Below, in pieces: positions 8,508 to 16,323 of a stretch of 45,525 nt of DNA; position 1 is the first letter of the stretch, and every line of letters begins with the position of its first letter. The stretch spans positions 1 through 45,525 of the forward strand of contig CACLHR010000010.1 in the NCBI GenBank assembly GCA_902606745.1, read 5' to 3'. The notes under the pieces were generated by a model. It was not told the DNA's origin. It ran no database searches and saw only the letters and a program-made list of their open reading frames with translations. The DNA comes from an uncultured Gammaproteobacteria bacterium. GTDB lineage: Bacteria; Pseudomonadota; Gammaproteobacteria; PS1; Pseudothioglobaceae. Position numbers and translations under genes: made by a program.

Positions 8508-10494
8508 TGATTAAAACCTCCTTATTCTTTGCTGGATCGGACATGATATCAAAATTTTCCGACTTATAAAAGTCCCAACCAATTTTTTCAAATAAATCCC
8601 TATAGCTATTCAATACCAAATCATTCAATTCGGCACCTTTGCGTCTATTGTTTTGACTAGTCCATGCGCTTTCTGATAGTCCCAGAATTCTTGGACACAA
8701 CATTGACTCCATGTCGTTATCCTTAAGAATTGTTTCGCTCCAAAGATGTCCCTGTATTCCTTCAATATTTGACTCAAGTTCTAGCTCATCTGAAGGAATA
8801 ATCTGCCAATCAACGGTATCCTCTAAGGAGACAATTGCAGCCCAATTAACACCTCGATCACTATAAGTTTGACTTTGAGCCATATCAAAATAAATATACT
8901 CAGCAGGACATAATACAACCTTAAAACCCTTTCTAGCTAATTTATAACCAGACTCAAGATTTTGCCAAGAAAACAACAGCTTATCTGATCTTTTCTCATG
9001 GTAACTACCTTCTTCAGCTTCTTGCCATGCAGCAGTTTTTTTACCATGAGATTCGACCTTGGCGGAAAGTTTATTAATAAACCAAGATGCGACATCTTTA
9101 TTAGTTTCGAGATCGTATTTTGTTTTTAAAGCGTCAACTGCAGGAGAACTTTTCCAGCTTTCAGGTGCCACCTCATCGCCGCCTAAATGAATATAATCGC
9201 CCGGAAATAGATTACATAGATCATCAATTAAAGGCTCAATAATTAAAAATGTCTCAGGCATTGCAGGATTTAAAGTATTTTGAAAATAACCTTGAATTGA
9301 AACTTCGTTACTTTTATCTCTTGGGTCGCGGGTAGTTGGAAAGAGTTGAATTAACGACAAGTTATGTCCCGGTAAATCAAACTCAGGCATTACATCAATA
9401 TAATTAGATGAAGCTCTCTCAATAACTCGCTTGATATCACTAGAGTCATAGCAACCTCCGGTTGGATTGGGGCCTGAACCAAAAATAGGTGGGACTAAAA
9501 GGTTATTCCCTCTTTTAGCAGTGGCAGTGGCAAGTTCAGGATTACTATCAAGCTTGAAACGGAATGCTTCATCGTCAGTGCCGTGCCAATGAAACTTGTT
9601 GAGTTTAAATAAGCTCATTAAATCCAGAAGTTTTAAAATACTTTCGACAGCATAAAAATGCCTAGCGCAATCTAGATGCTGGCCACGCCAATCAAAACGT
9701 GGCTGGTCTATGATTGTGCCGCATGGAATTAATTTGTGATACGTTTGGTTCAATTGTAATAAAGTAACCAAGCCATAAAATAAGCCTTGTTCGTCACCAG
9801 CATTAAGTTCGATAACATCACTAGTTATAACTAGGTTATATGAAGAACTTGCTTTATGCTTTTGGACTTTAATGATTAGTTTTGTATTATAGCTAATAAG
9901 ATCTTTATTATTGCTAGATAGAATGTTGAAACCGAGTCTTTTACCAAGTTCAGAAGCAGCACTAACAGCTCTAGTTACCATCTCTGAATCTTCAAGGGAA
10001 AGACCTAAGGGTTGAGTTAAATTACATACTCCTGCACTAGGCATCCATTCTCTAGGATGTGGTATCAATCGCAAAGATTTGTCAATCGATTTATTAGATG
10101 AAGTCTTTGCTATGGACTCCGAAGAGGAGAAAACTTGGAAATCCAAATCATCAACATATACTGAAATAAATGTGCCATCAAGAAATTTTACAAAAACACC
10201 TTGTGGACTCCAGGTATGGTTCAGGGGTCTATGCCTAGAATATTCATAAGCATACTTAAAAGACCACTCTTCACCTGGAAGCAAAGAGGACTTATTAAGT
10301 TGTGATATCTCTACATAACCACCGACTTGAGTGATGACAAGACAATTATTTACGGACTTGATAGGAGAAAGTAAACTGAAGCAGATCAGAAAATTATCTA
10401 GCGGCTTGTCACTATTATTCTTGAGTACCGAGCAGAATTGACCATCTGAATCGATAGTGTTTACCAAAACAAATTCCGTGTCTACTATACTCAT
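8500..10494 (-). CDS. Beta-N-acetylhexosaminidase, GH20
   Basis: About 664 residues. A non-catalytic N-terminal domain is followed by a GH20 small alpha/beta domain and the catalytic TIM barrel, with HWHGTDDEAFRFK, FDLPGHN and the catalytic Asp-Glu pair in YIHLGGDEVAPESW. GH20 enzymes release terminal GlcNAc or GalNAc by substrate-assisted catalysis. I see no signal peptide, so it probably acts in the cytoplasm on imported oligosaccharides. An in-frame upstream ATG at 10542 would add 16 residues. I prefer 10494, where homology-like sequence begins, but its AGGAG is only one base away, so the start is uncertain. It is the first gene of the leftward operon. Confidence 0.9.
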   Translation of the reverse strand: MSIVDTEFVLVNTIDSDGQFCSVLKNNSDKPLDNFLICFSLLSPIKSVNNCLVITQVGGYVEISQLNKSSLLPGEEWSFKYAYEYSRHRPLNHTWSPQGVFVKFLDGTFISVYVDDLDFQVFSSSESIAKTSSNKSIDKSLRLIPHPREWMPSAGVCNLTQPLGLSLEDSEMVTRAVSAASELGKRLGFNILSSNNKDLISYNTKLIIKVQKHKASSSYNLVITSDVIELNAGDEQGLFYGLVTLLQLNQTYHKLIPCGTIIDQPRFDWRGQHLDCARHFYAVESILKLLDLMSLFKLNKFHWHGTDDEAFRFKLDSNPELATATAKRGNNLLVPPIFGSGPNPTGGCYDSSDIKRVIERASSNYIDVMPEFDLPGHNLSLIQLFPTTRDPRDKSNEVSIQGYFQNTLNPAMPETFLIIEPLIDDLCNLFPGDYIHLGGDEVAPESWKSSPAVDALKTKYDLETNKDVASWFINKLSAKVESHGKKTAAWQEAEEGSYHEKRSDKLLFSWQNLESGYKLARKGFKVVLCPAEYIYFDMAQSQTYSDRGVNWAAIVSLEDTVDWQIIPSDELELESNIEGIQGHLWSETILKDNDMESMLCPRILGLSESAWTSQNNRRKGAELNDLVLNSYRDLFEKIGWDFYKSENFDIMSDPAKNKEVLINE

Positions 10495-10585
10495 ACTCCT
10501 CTTCAATAAAACCACTAAATTGAGAAAAAAAATTTCTGCCATTAACTTTTAAAGTTAATTCTCTAAGTGGTGGTGTTGTTACAAA

Positions 10586-10610
10586 ATTGGTAATGAAATG
10601 GTATTATATA
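10586..10610 (-). promoter_or_regulatory. Operator 1 for the leftward hexosaminidase operon (putative NagR site)
   Basis: A 25-bp site with two half-sites 11 bp apart, ATTGGTAAT then ATGGTATTA. It matches the reverse complement of 10741-10765 at 21 of 25 positions. It covers the leftward -10 box (10603-10608) and the probable transcription start. Binding by the GntR regulator encoded beside it is inferred from position. Confidence 0.6.
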
Positions 10611-10632
10611 TCAGGATACAATTAAAAAGCAA
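10603..10632 (-). promoter_or_regulatory. Promoter of the hexosaminidase-transporter operon
   Basis: On the minus strand: -35 TTGCTT (10627-10632), an 18-base spacer and -10 TATAAT (10603-10608). The -10 lies inside operator 1, so a bound repressor would exclude RNA polymerase. Confidence 0.55.
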
Positions 10633-10718
10633 ATTTGTTTTTATATAATTATTATTGCACTTTTATTTTCTAGATAAAGACCTTTTTTGTTTTCATAATA
10701 GTGTTTTTTTGCAGATTA

Positions 10719-10748
10719 TTGTTTTATACGTAAAATATATAATATAAT
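10719..10748 (+). promoter_or_regulatory. Promoter of nagR-nagA-nagB
   Basis: On the plus strand: -35 TTGTTT (10719-10724), an 18-base spacer and -10 TATAAT (10743-10748). The layout mirrors the leftward promoter exactly, including the 18-base spacer and the overlap of the -10 with an operator. The expected start of transcription is near 10755. Confidence 0.55.
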
Positions 10749-10765
10749 ACCAATTTAATACCAAT
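10741..10765 (+). promoter_or_regulatory. Operator 2 for nagR-nagA-nagB (putative NagR site)
   Basis: Two direct copies of TAATACCAAT (10745-10754 and 10756-10765), 11 bp apart and thus on one face of the helix. In reverse complement it aligns with operator 1. It overlaps the rightward -10, which suggests autorepression of nagR. Confidence 0.6.
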
Positions 10766-10831
10766 AATTTGATTGCCATATGATAAATACGGCCAATGTA
10801 ATGTCGAAACAATCAATAAAGCAATAATCTG

Positions 10832-11584
10832 ATGACTGAAAGAAACGTTTTAATCAACTATTTACTTCCCTCTAGTGATAGCCCTGAATCTCTCTATAAA
10901 CAGCTTTCACGATCTCTTCATAATGCCATCCAACAGGGGATGTTAAATCCTGGTGATTCGTTAATTCCTGAAAGAGAATTAGCAAACAAACTTAACTTAT
11001 CAAGAATTACTGTTAGAAAAGCCATAGATCAACTTGTTGATATTGGTGTGTTACAAAAACGTCATGGTGCTGGCACTATTGTTTCTGATAATGTTGACAT
11101 TGTTCTGCATAAAAATCTTTCTTCTCTGAATAGTTTTACTGCTGATATGAATAGACGAGGTCTTGAATCCCATTCAAGAATTGTTTTACGTGAGGAGGGC
11201 AAAGCTAGTCCAAAAGAAGCTTTAATATTAAATTTGAAAGAAGAGGATTATGTTCATCGACTAAACAGAATCAGATTTTTAGTGAATGAACCATTGCTTT
11301 ATGAGATAGCAATTATTCCTGCTTCCATTATCTCAATTACTACCGCGCTGGATGACTCACTTTACGAAACACTTAAAAGAAAAAATATGAACCCCGTTAC
11401 TGCCAAACAAAATATTCATGCCATAAATGCAGATCACGATATAGCTGATAAATTGGAGGTAAGTCCTGGCAGTGCAGTCTTGTTTGTGGAGAGGCGTGGT
11501 AAAGATGTCAATGGGAAAGTTGTAGAATATACGCAGTCTTACTATCGTGGCGACCGTTATGACTATGTGGTGGAATTAGGATGA
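10832..11584 (+). CDS. nagR: GntR-family (HutC subfamily) regulator of amino-sugar genes
   Basis: 250 residues. An N-terminal winged HTH (about 18-85: SLYKQLSRSLHNAIQ, LIPERELANKLNLSRITVRKAI, GVLQKRHGAGTIV) is followed by a UTRA effector domain (about 100-245) ending in FVERRGKDVNGKVVEYTQSYYRGDRYDY. HutC-type members of nag loci bind GlcN-6-P or GlcNAc-6-P and leave DNA when the sugar is present. The gene is divergent from the hexosaminidase operon and overlaps nagA by ATGA. No clear Shine-Dalgarno precedes the ATG at 10832. The symbol rests on context; NagQ or DasR-like names would be equivalent. Confidence 0.88.
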   Translation: MTERNVLINYLLPSSDSPESLYKQLSRSLHNAIQQGMLNPGDSLIPERELANKLNLSRITVRKAIDQLVDIGVLQKRHGAGTIVSDNVDIVLHKNLSSLNSFTADMNRRGLESHSRIVLREEGKASPKEALILNLKEEDYVHRLNRIRFLVNEPLLYEIAIIPASIISITTALDDSLYETLKRKNMNPVTAKQNIHAINADHDIADKLEVSPGSAVLFVERRGKDVNGKVVEYTQSYYRGDRYDYVVELG

Positions 11585-12729
11585 AACAGGCAATATTAGG
11601 ATCACAAATATTTTGTGGAGAACGTTTCTATGATGATCACGCTTTGCTAGTAGATGGCAAATCTATTGTCGATATAGTTGAAAAAAATAATATCCCCGAC
11701 AACTTTAAAAAAATAGAATTAGATCAGGGTATTCTTGCACCGGGATTTATTGATCTTCAGGTTAATGGTGGTGGTGGTGCATTATTTAACAACTCTCCTA
11801 ACAAGGAAAGTTTAAAAACCATAATAAAGGCGCACCAATTTTTTGGTACTACCAGTATTATGCCGACAGTTATTAGTGACTCACTGGAAGTTCTTGAGCA
11901 ATGCATTCAAACAGTTACTGAAGAAATAAAGAATAACTCTTCACTATTGGGTATTCATATTGAGGGTCCTTTCTTTAATATTAAATATCGAGGCGTACAT
12001 CAAAAAAAATATATTAGCACTATTAACTCTGATTATTTAAATTTGTTCGAATCCTTAAAAGGCTTCCCAGTTATGCTGACCCTAGCGCCTGAGTGTATTT
12101 CTAGTCAGCAATTGAAGCAGCTTACATCTCTTGGTATAAAAACCCTTGCTGGTCATAGTGATGCAAGCTATGATGAGTTAGATGAGGCTATCAAAAACGG
12201 TCTTGATGGATTTACTCATCTGTTCAATGCCATGAGTCAGATATCTGCCCGCGAACCCGGAGTTGTTGGCGCTGCATTACACTTTGAAAATACATTTGCA
12301 AGTATTATTGTTGACTTACATCACGTTCACCCATCATTAATCCAGTTGGCATATCAGTTAAAACAAAAAGGTAAACTGTTCTTTATTTCTGACTCCATGG
12401 CTACTATTAATCATGGTAAGCCCTCTTTTGAACTTTATGATGAAGTGGTAAATGAATCAGATGGTCGTCTCGTGAACTCGGAAGGAAAGTTAGCCGGTTC
12501 ATCTATTACCCAGATTGACGCAGTTAAAAATGCCTACCAAAAGTGCAACATTCCATTGAATCAAGCACTTGCTATGGCCTCACGGTACCCCGCAGAATAC
12601 TTAGGAATTGCAAATCATTTGGGTTTTTTAAAACCCGGTTATAGAGCTGACTTAGTGCATTTTGATTCGAATTTTAAGGTACACAATGCTTGGGTGTCTG
12701 GTAAACAAATTAATAGAAAGTCATCATGA
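11581..12729 (+). CDS. nagA: N-acetylglucosamine-6-phosphate deacetylase
   Basis: 382 residues, the normal NagA length. Amidohydrolase-fold signatures are APGFIDLQVNGGGG (about 55-68), the metal-ligand glutamate in HIEGPFFN, the histidines in LAGHSDAS and THLFNAMS, and the catalytic Asp in FFISDSM. It converts GlcNAc-6-P to GlcN-6-P and acetate in the cytoplasm. It is translationally coupled to nagR upstream and nagB downstream, each by a 4-base ATGA overlap. Its substrate requires a GlcNAc kinase or PTS, and neither is encoded in this window. Confidence 0.95.
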   Translation: MKQAILGSQIFCGERFYDDHALLVDGKSIVDIVEKNNIPDNFKKIELDQGILAPGFIDLQVNGGGGALFNNSPNKESLKTIIKAHQFFGTTSIMPTVISDSLEVLEQCIQTVTEEIKNNSSLLGIHIEGPFFNIKYRGVHQKKYISTINSDYLNLFESLKGFPVMLTLAPECISSQQLKQLTSLGIKTLAGHSDASYDELDEAIKNGLDGFTHLFNAMSQISAREPGVVGAALHFENTFASIIVDLHHVHPSLIQLAYQLKQKGKLFFISDSMATINHGKPSFELYDEVVNESDGRLVNSEGKLAGSSITQIDAVKNAYQKCNIPLNQALAMASRYPAEYLGIANHLGFLKPGYRADLVHFDSNFKVHNAWVSGKQINRKSS

Positions 12730-13508
12730 GAGTAGTAATTCTTCCCTCTGAATTAAAGGCAAGCAATTTTGCTGCCAATATTATTGGAAAATTTATTTCT
12801 GAAAAAGAAAAAGCAGTGCTTGGTCTAGCAACAGGCAGTTCTACAGTGTTAACCTATAAAGCTCTGATCAAAAAATACGAACAACGAGAAATCAGCTTCA
12901 AGTCTGTTACTACATTCAATCTAGATGAGTATGTGGGTCTCCACCCTGACCATCCTCAAAGCTATCGACATTATATGAATAGCAACCTCTTCAATCACAT
13001 TGACATCAATTACAAAAATGTTTTTATCCCTGAATGTTTAGATGATGATTACGATACCAGCTGTGAAAACTACGAGTCCATGATAAAGCGTCATGGTGGA
13101 ATTGATATTCAGGTTCTAGGTATAGGAACCAATGGACATATTGGTTTCAATGAACCCACATCAAGCCTAAACTCAAGAACAAGAATTAAAACATTGACAC
13201 AAAACACAATTGAAAACAATTCTCGTTTTTTTAAAGATAATGAAACACAACCAACACTCGCCATCACTATGGGTATTGGAACGATAATGGAAGCAAAACA
13301 GATTCTTCTTTTAGGTCTGGGTAAACACAAAAGCCAAGCCGTCGCTGAGATAATTGAAGGTCCGGTATCGTCATTCTTTCCAGGAAGCATTCTTCAGCTA
13401 CACAAAAATGTAATAGTCGTTGTAGACAAGCATGCAGCGTCAAACTTAAAGCTGTATGATTATTACATTCATACAGAAAAAATGCATCGAGCATATACGT
13501 CTAAATGA
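12726..13508 (+). CDS. nagB: Glucosamine-6-phosphate deaminase
   Basis: 260 residues, close to the E. coli enzyme. Family motifs are GLATGSS near the phosphate site, FNLDEYVGL (catalytic Asp region), and GIGTNGHIGFNEP with the ring-opening His; LLLGLGKHKSQAV comes late in the chain. It turns GlcN-6-P into fructose-6-P and ammonia, completing the GlcNAc route. It overlaps nagA by 4 bases. Whether it carries the allosteric GlcNAc-6-P site of the hexameric enterobacterial enzyme cannot be judged by eye. Confidence 0.95.
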   Translation: MRVVILPSELKASNFAANIIGKFISEKEKAVLGLATGSSTVLTYKALIKKYEQREISFKSVTTFNLDEYVGLHPDHPQSYRHYMNSNLFNHIDINYKNVFIPECLDDDYDTSCENYESMIKRHGGIDIQVLGIGTNGHIGFNEPTSSLNSRTRIKTLTQNTIENNSRFFKDNETQPTLAITMGIGTIMEAKQILLLGLGKHKSQAVAEIIEGPVSSFFPGSILQLHKNVIVVVDKHAASNLKLYDYYIHTEKMHRAYTSK

Positions 13509-13551
13509 TAAATCAACATACCTCACTGAATATGATTATAGGGATTACCGA

Positions 13552-14256
13552 ATGAGCTTGATTTGCAAGCCACTTTTTGAACACGATAGCTCAACTTTTA
13601 CCTATCTTATAGCTGACAGCGTCACAAGAGAGGCAGCAATTATTGATGCTGTAGATTCTATGATAGACCGTGATATTGAGTTAATTCAAGAATTAGAACT
13701 TGACTTAAAATTTATAATGGAAACACACATTCATGCTGATCATATAACCAGTGCTTGTCCACTTAAAAAAACCTTCCCTCTCGCTAAAATTGTAATAGGA
13801 ATAGAAAATATTGACGCGGAAGCGTGTGCTGATATTATGGTTGGAGAGGGGCATATTTTGCCTATTGGTAAGCATGAGATTGTTGTAATAGAAACACCAG
13901 GACACACTCCTGGCTGCATATCATATCTTGTTGACAACAAAGTCTTTACAGGTGATTCATTATTTATTAGAAGCACAGGCCGGTGTGATTTCCAGGGAGG
14001 ATCTGCGTCAACGCTTTATCACTCTATACACAAATTATTTACGCTACCTGATTCAACGCTTGTCCATCCTGGTCACGACTATAACGGCTTCACAGTTAGT
14101 ACTATCGGTGAAGAGAAAGAATTCAACTCATTAATCAGGCTAGAATTTGATAAAGCAACCTTTGTCAATAAAGTTGACAACTTGAATCTTGAACCACCAA
14201 AAAAAATAAAGACGGCTGTACCAGCAAATCATAGTTGCGGTCTCATAAAAAACTGA
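13552..14256 (+). CDS. ETHE1-type persulfide dioxygenase (metallo-beta-lactamase fold)
   Basis: 234 residues from the ATG at 13552; a longer frame opening at 13456 would overlap nagB and is not needed. Metal-ligand motifs include ETHIHADH, IETPGHTPGCISY, FTGDSLFIRSTGRCDFQGG and LVHPGHDYNG, followed by TIGEEKEFN. The GR-x-DFQ-GG and TIGEEK elements separate ETHE1 persulfide dioxygenases from glyoxalase II. These mononuclear iron enzymes oxidise glutathione persulfide to sulfite. The gene follows nagB by 43 bases and may share its transcript, an unusual partner for amino-sugar genes but fitting a sulfur-oxidising host. Confidence 0.85.
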   Translation: MSLICKPLFEHDSSTFTYLIADSVTREAAIIDAVDSMIDRDIELIQELELDLKFIMETHIHADHITSACPLKKTFPLAKIVIGIENIDAEACADIMVGEGHILPIGKHEIVVIETPGHTPGCISYLVDNKVFTGDSLFIRSTGRCDFQGGSASTLYHSIHKLFTLPDSTLVHPGHDYNGFTVSTIGEEKEFNSLIRLEFDKATFVNKVDNLNLEPPKKIKTAVPANHSCGLIKN

Positions 14257-14353
14257 AATTTTCTAAACATTAACATTTCATGTATCAGTGAAGGTATATT
14301 TAATGTAGCAAGCCAATAACTTAGATTTATTTTTATAACAATATAGGAGAGAT

Positions 14354-14617
14354 ATGGTGAATACAATGGTCATGATTGAAATAAATAATGGAACGTTTGA
14401 TGATTGGAAGAAAGGTTTTGATGACCTAGCTGATCAGAGAGCACAATTTTCAAGAGATGCTAAAGTAGGAAAAGTCGATGACCATACTGCTATTGTTGCT
14501 GTCGATGTTTTTGACCCAGCAGGCATGATGGCAATGTTTAACTCGGACGCAGCTAAAAAAATGGCCGAAGAGATGGGCGTGGTAAGGACTCCATTTAAGC
14601 TTCAGCCAATGGGGTAA
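14354..14617 (+). CDS. Small conserved protein, ferredoxin-like alpha/beta fold suspected
   Basis: 87 residues, with a strong ribosome site (AGGAGA, five bases before the ATG). The pattern is strand-helix-strand-strand-helix: TMVMIEIN, DDWKKGFDDLADQRAQF, DHTAIVAVDVFD, PAGMMAMFNSDAAKKMAEEMG. This resembles dimeric alpha-beta barrel (Dabb-like) or DUF3764-type proteins, which often bind or modify small molecules. No catalytic residue is evident. It is convergent with the small gene at 14618, the two stop codons abutting directly. Confidence 0.7.
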   Translation: MVNTMVMIEINNGTFDDWKKGFDDLADQRAQFSRDAKVGKVDDHTAIVAVDVFDPAGMMAMFNSDAAKKMAEEMGVVRTPFKLQPMG

Positions 14618-14797
14618 TTATTCACCTAAACCATCGATTGCTTTTGCATGGTAACGACCTGTCTTTTGTTTTTTTGACATCTTATTATATTCAATAAGTG
14701 CTTTTTGATAGCGATCTTCAGTTAGTTTATGCCAACCAATGCATCTACCGACTGGAGATCTGCCACAGCTACATCCACCTTTCTTTATAGATTCCAA
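14618..14797 (-). CDS. Small CDGSH-like cysteine protein (59 aa)
   Basis: A short frame that reads as coding: a Cys motif CSCGRSPVGRCIGWH (residues 9-23) followed by a charged helical tail ending in KTGRYHAKAIDGLGE. The C-x-C-x7-C-x3-H pattern is one residue shorter than the CDGSH 2Fe-2S signature C-x-C-x8-C-x3-H, so this may be a CDGSH relative or a small zinc ribbon. No ATG is available after the upstream in-frame stop; TTG at 14797 is the best start, and no Shine-Dalgarno is visible. It follows the 62-residue gene by 8 bases on the same strand, so coupling is plausible. Confidence 0.5.
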   Translation of the reverse strand: MESIKKGGCSCGRSPVGRCIGWHKLTEDRYQKALIEYNKMSKKQKTGRYHAKAIDGLGE

Positions 14798-14805
14798 AAT
14801 TTTTA

Positions 14806-14994
14806 TTATTTATTTCTTTCCCAACAACTCAGTATTTCATCTGCAATGAATTCTACTGGCGTTCCAGGAGGATATTCATGTCGAAATTCTGTTGCAACTC
14901 TCCGCGCAATTCGTTTGTCATTAGAAATGGGGGAAGACGGAAAACGATATGCTTGACTCAGCTGCTTAATGATATTTCTCATTCTTCTTTTCAT
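14806..14994 (-). CDS. Small basic protein of unknown function (62 aa)
   Basis: Starts at the ATG at 14994, which is preceded by GAGG eight bases away; a GTG at 15027 would add 11 residues. The product is rich in Arg and Lys at the N-terminus (MKRRMRNIIKQL) and ends DEILSCWERNK. I recognise no family. It precedes the small CDGSH-like frame and the two may form a mini-operon. An A/T-rich gap of about 270 bases with no gene separates it from the acetyltransferase at 15268. Confidence 0.5.
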   Translation of the reverse strand: MKRRMRNIIKQLSQAYRFPSSPISNDKRIARRVATEFRHEYPPGTPVEFIADEILSCWERNK

Positions 14995-15267
14995 GACATT
15001 TACCTCGTCATTTGTTAATTGGTGCACTTTTTATAGTAGCAAAAACATCATGTCAAGTTTTTTTGAGGAAAAAACACTAAAAAATAAATAAATTTTACAA
15101 AAATTTGAACTCAATATAAATTCATAACTCAAGTAAGATTAAGTTTTACCTCTTATATAACATAGGAAGAATAATATTGTTTGTAACTGTAATAAAGTAT
15201 GTATTCACTAAATAGTAACTCTATTATGATTGAAGTACTCTAGAAAATAACTATATTCGACAACATC

Positions 15268-15759
15268 ATGATCATAAGAAAATATAGAAAATCTGACTGG
15301 ATAGAAGTATGGCAAATTATTGAAAAAGTATTTCGTGAAGGTGAAACTTATGCCTATCCCCCTGAAATTTCAGAAGAAGATGCGCATAAGGTTTGGATAG
15401 AGTTACCAAAGGAGATATATGTTGCTATTGGGAAAGACAACAAAATACACGGTACATACTATATAAAAGCAAACCAACCAGCCCTAGGTTCGCATGTGTG
15501 TAACTGTGGTTATATTGTCTCTGAAACTGCTAGAGGAAAAGGTTTAGCGACCCGCATGTGTGAACACTCTCAAGAAGTAGCGAAAGAGTTGGGTTATAGA
15601 GCGATGCAATACAACCTTGTAGTTTCAACAAATGAAGACGCTATACGGTTGTGGAAAAAACTCGGCTTTACTATAGTTGGAAATTTACCCAAAGCATTCA
15701 AGAGTAAAAGTGCTGGTTACGTTGATGCATTTATAATGTATAAAGAACTATTGGCATAA
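15268..15759 (+). CDS. GNAT-family N-acetyltransferase
   Basis: 163 residues with the GNAT fold. The N-terminal strand-helix is IIRKYRKSDWIEVWQII, the acetyl-CoA pyrophosphate loop is SETARGKGLATRMCEH (the R/Q-x-x-G-x-G/A signature as ARGKGLA) and motif B is NEDAIRLWKKLGFTIVG. Such enzymes acetylate amines on small molecules, peptides or proteins. It is isolated: no close neighbour on the same strand, and its end faces another GNAT gene. The substrate is unknown. Confidence 0.85.
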   Translation: MIIRKYRKSDWIEVWQIIEKVFREGETYAYPPEISEEDAHKVWIELPKEIYVAIGKDNKIHGTYYIKANQPALGSHVCNCGYIVSETARGKGLATRMCEHSQEVAKELGYRAMQYNLVVSTNEDAIRLWKKLGFTIVGNLPKAFKSKSAGYVDAFIMYKELLA

Positions 15760-15768
15760 AAAAGCATC

Positions 15769-16278
15769 TTATTTATTATCGGACTTTAACAATAGCTTAA
15801 TGCAAGTCATTGTTTTTTTACGTGACAGAAAATATACTTCACACTCACCTATTTCCTTAAATCCAAGCTTCATTAAGACATTTGAGGAGCCTGTATTTCC
15901 TTTTATATAACATGCATTAATTTGTTTAAAGTTAAACTCTTTATTTACGTATTGAATTAGTGCCATTGCCGCTTCAGTGGCATAACCTTTACCCCAGTAC
16001 CGCCGTCCAATCCAAAAACCCAGATCTAAATCGTTATCTTCTTCTAGGCTTAATCCAACCCCGCCTATTAAAGAATTATTTCTAAATATACTAAAAAGCA
16101 GGTCATCATCATTGATATTATTTAACCACTCTCCAGCTTTTTTTTCCGTGTAAGGGTAGGGAACACCTGATAACCATTTCGCTACTTCCCAATCTCCGAT
16201 TTGAGAAACAATTAATTTCTTATTTGTTTTTTTTGTTGGCTTCTTTAAGACCAATCTTTTTGTCTTAATTTGATTCAT
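15769..16278 (-). CDS. GNAT acetyltransferase, RimJ/RimL-like
   Basis: 169 residues from the ATG at 16278; a TTG four codons upstream is possible. It begins with TKRLVLKK, the usual first strand of the RimJ/RimL group, has the acetyl-CoA loop RRYWGKGYATEAAMAL and closes with GSSNVLMKLGFKEIGE. It is not closely related to the GNAT at 15268. Members acetylate protein N-termini or small amines. The gene shows a lysine-rich N-terminus (KKPTKKTNKK) but no other oddity. Confidence 0.82.
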   Translation of the reverse strand: MNQIKTKRLVLKKPTKKTNKKLIVSQIGDWEVAKWLSGVPYPYTEKKAGEWLNNINDDDLLFSIFRNNSLIGGVGLSLEEDNDLDLGFWIGRRYWGKGYATEAAMALIQYVNKEFNFKQINACYIKGNTGSSNVLMKLGFKEIGECEVYFLSRKKTMTCIKLLLKSDNK

Positions 16279-16323
16279 AAGAAATATCAACTCAATACAT
16301 CCTAATTGTTATGCAGAGTTAAT

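Noticed and set aside
13456-13551. Longer start for the persulfide dioxygenase
   Set aside because: It would overlap the nagB end by 53 bases, and homology-like sequence begins at the ATG at 13552.
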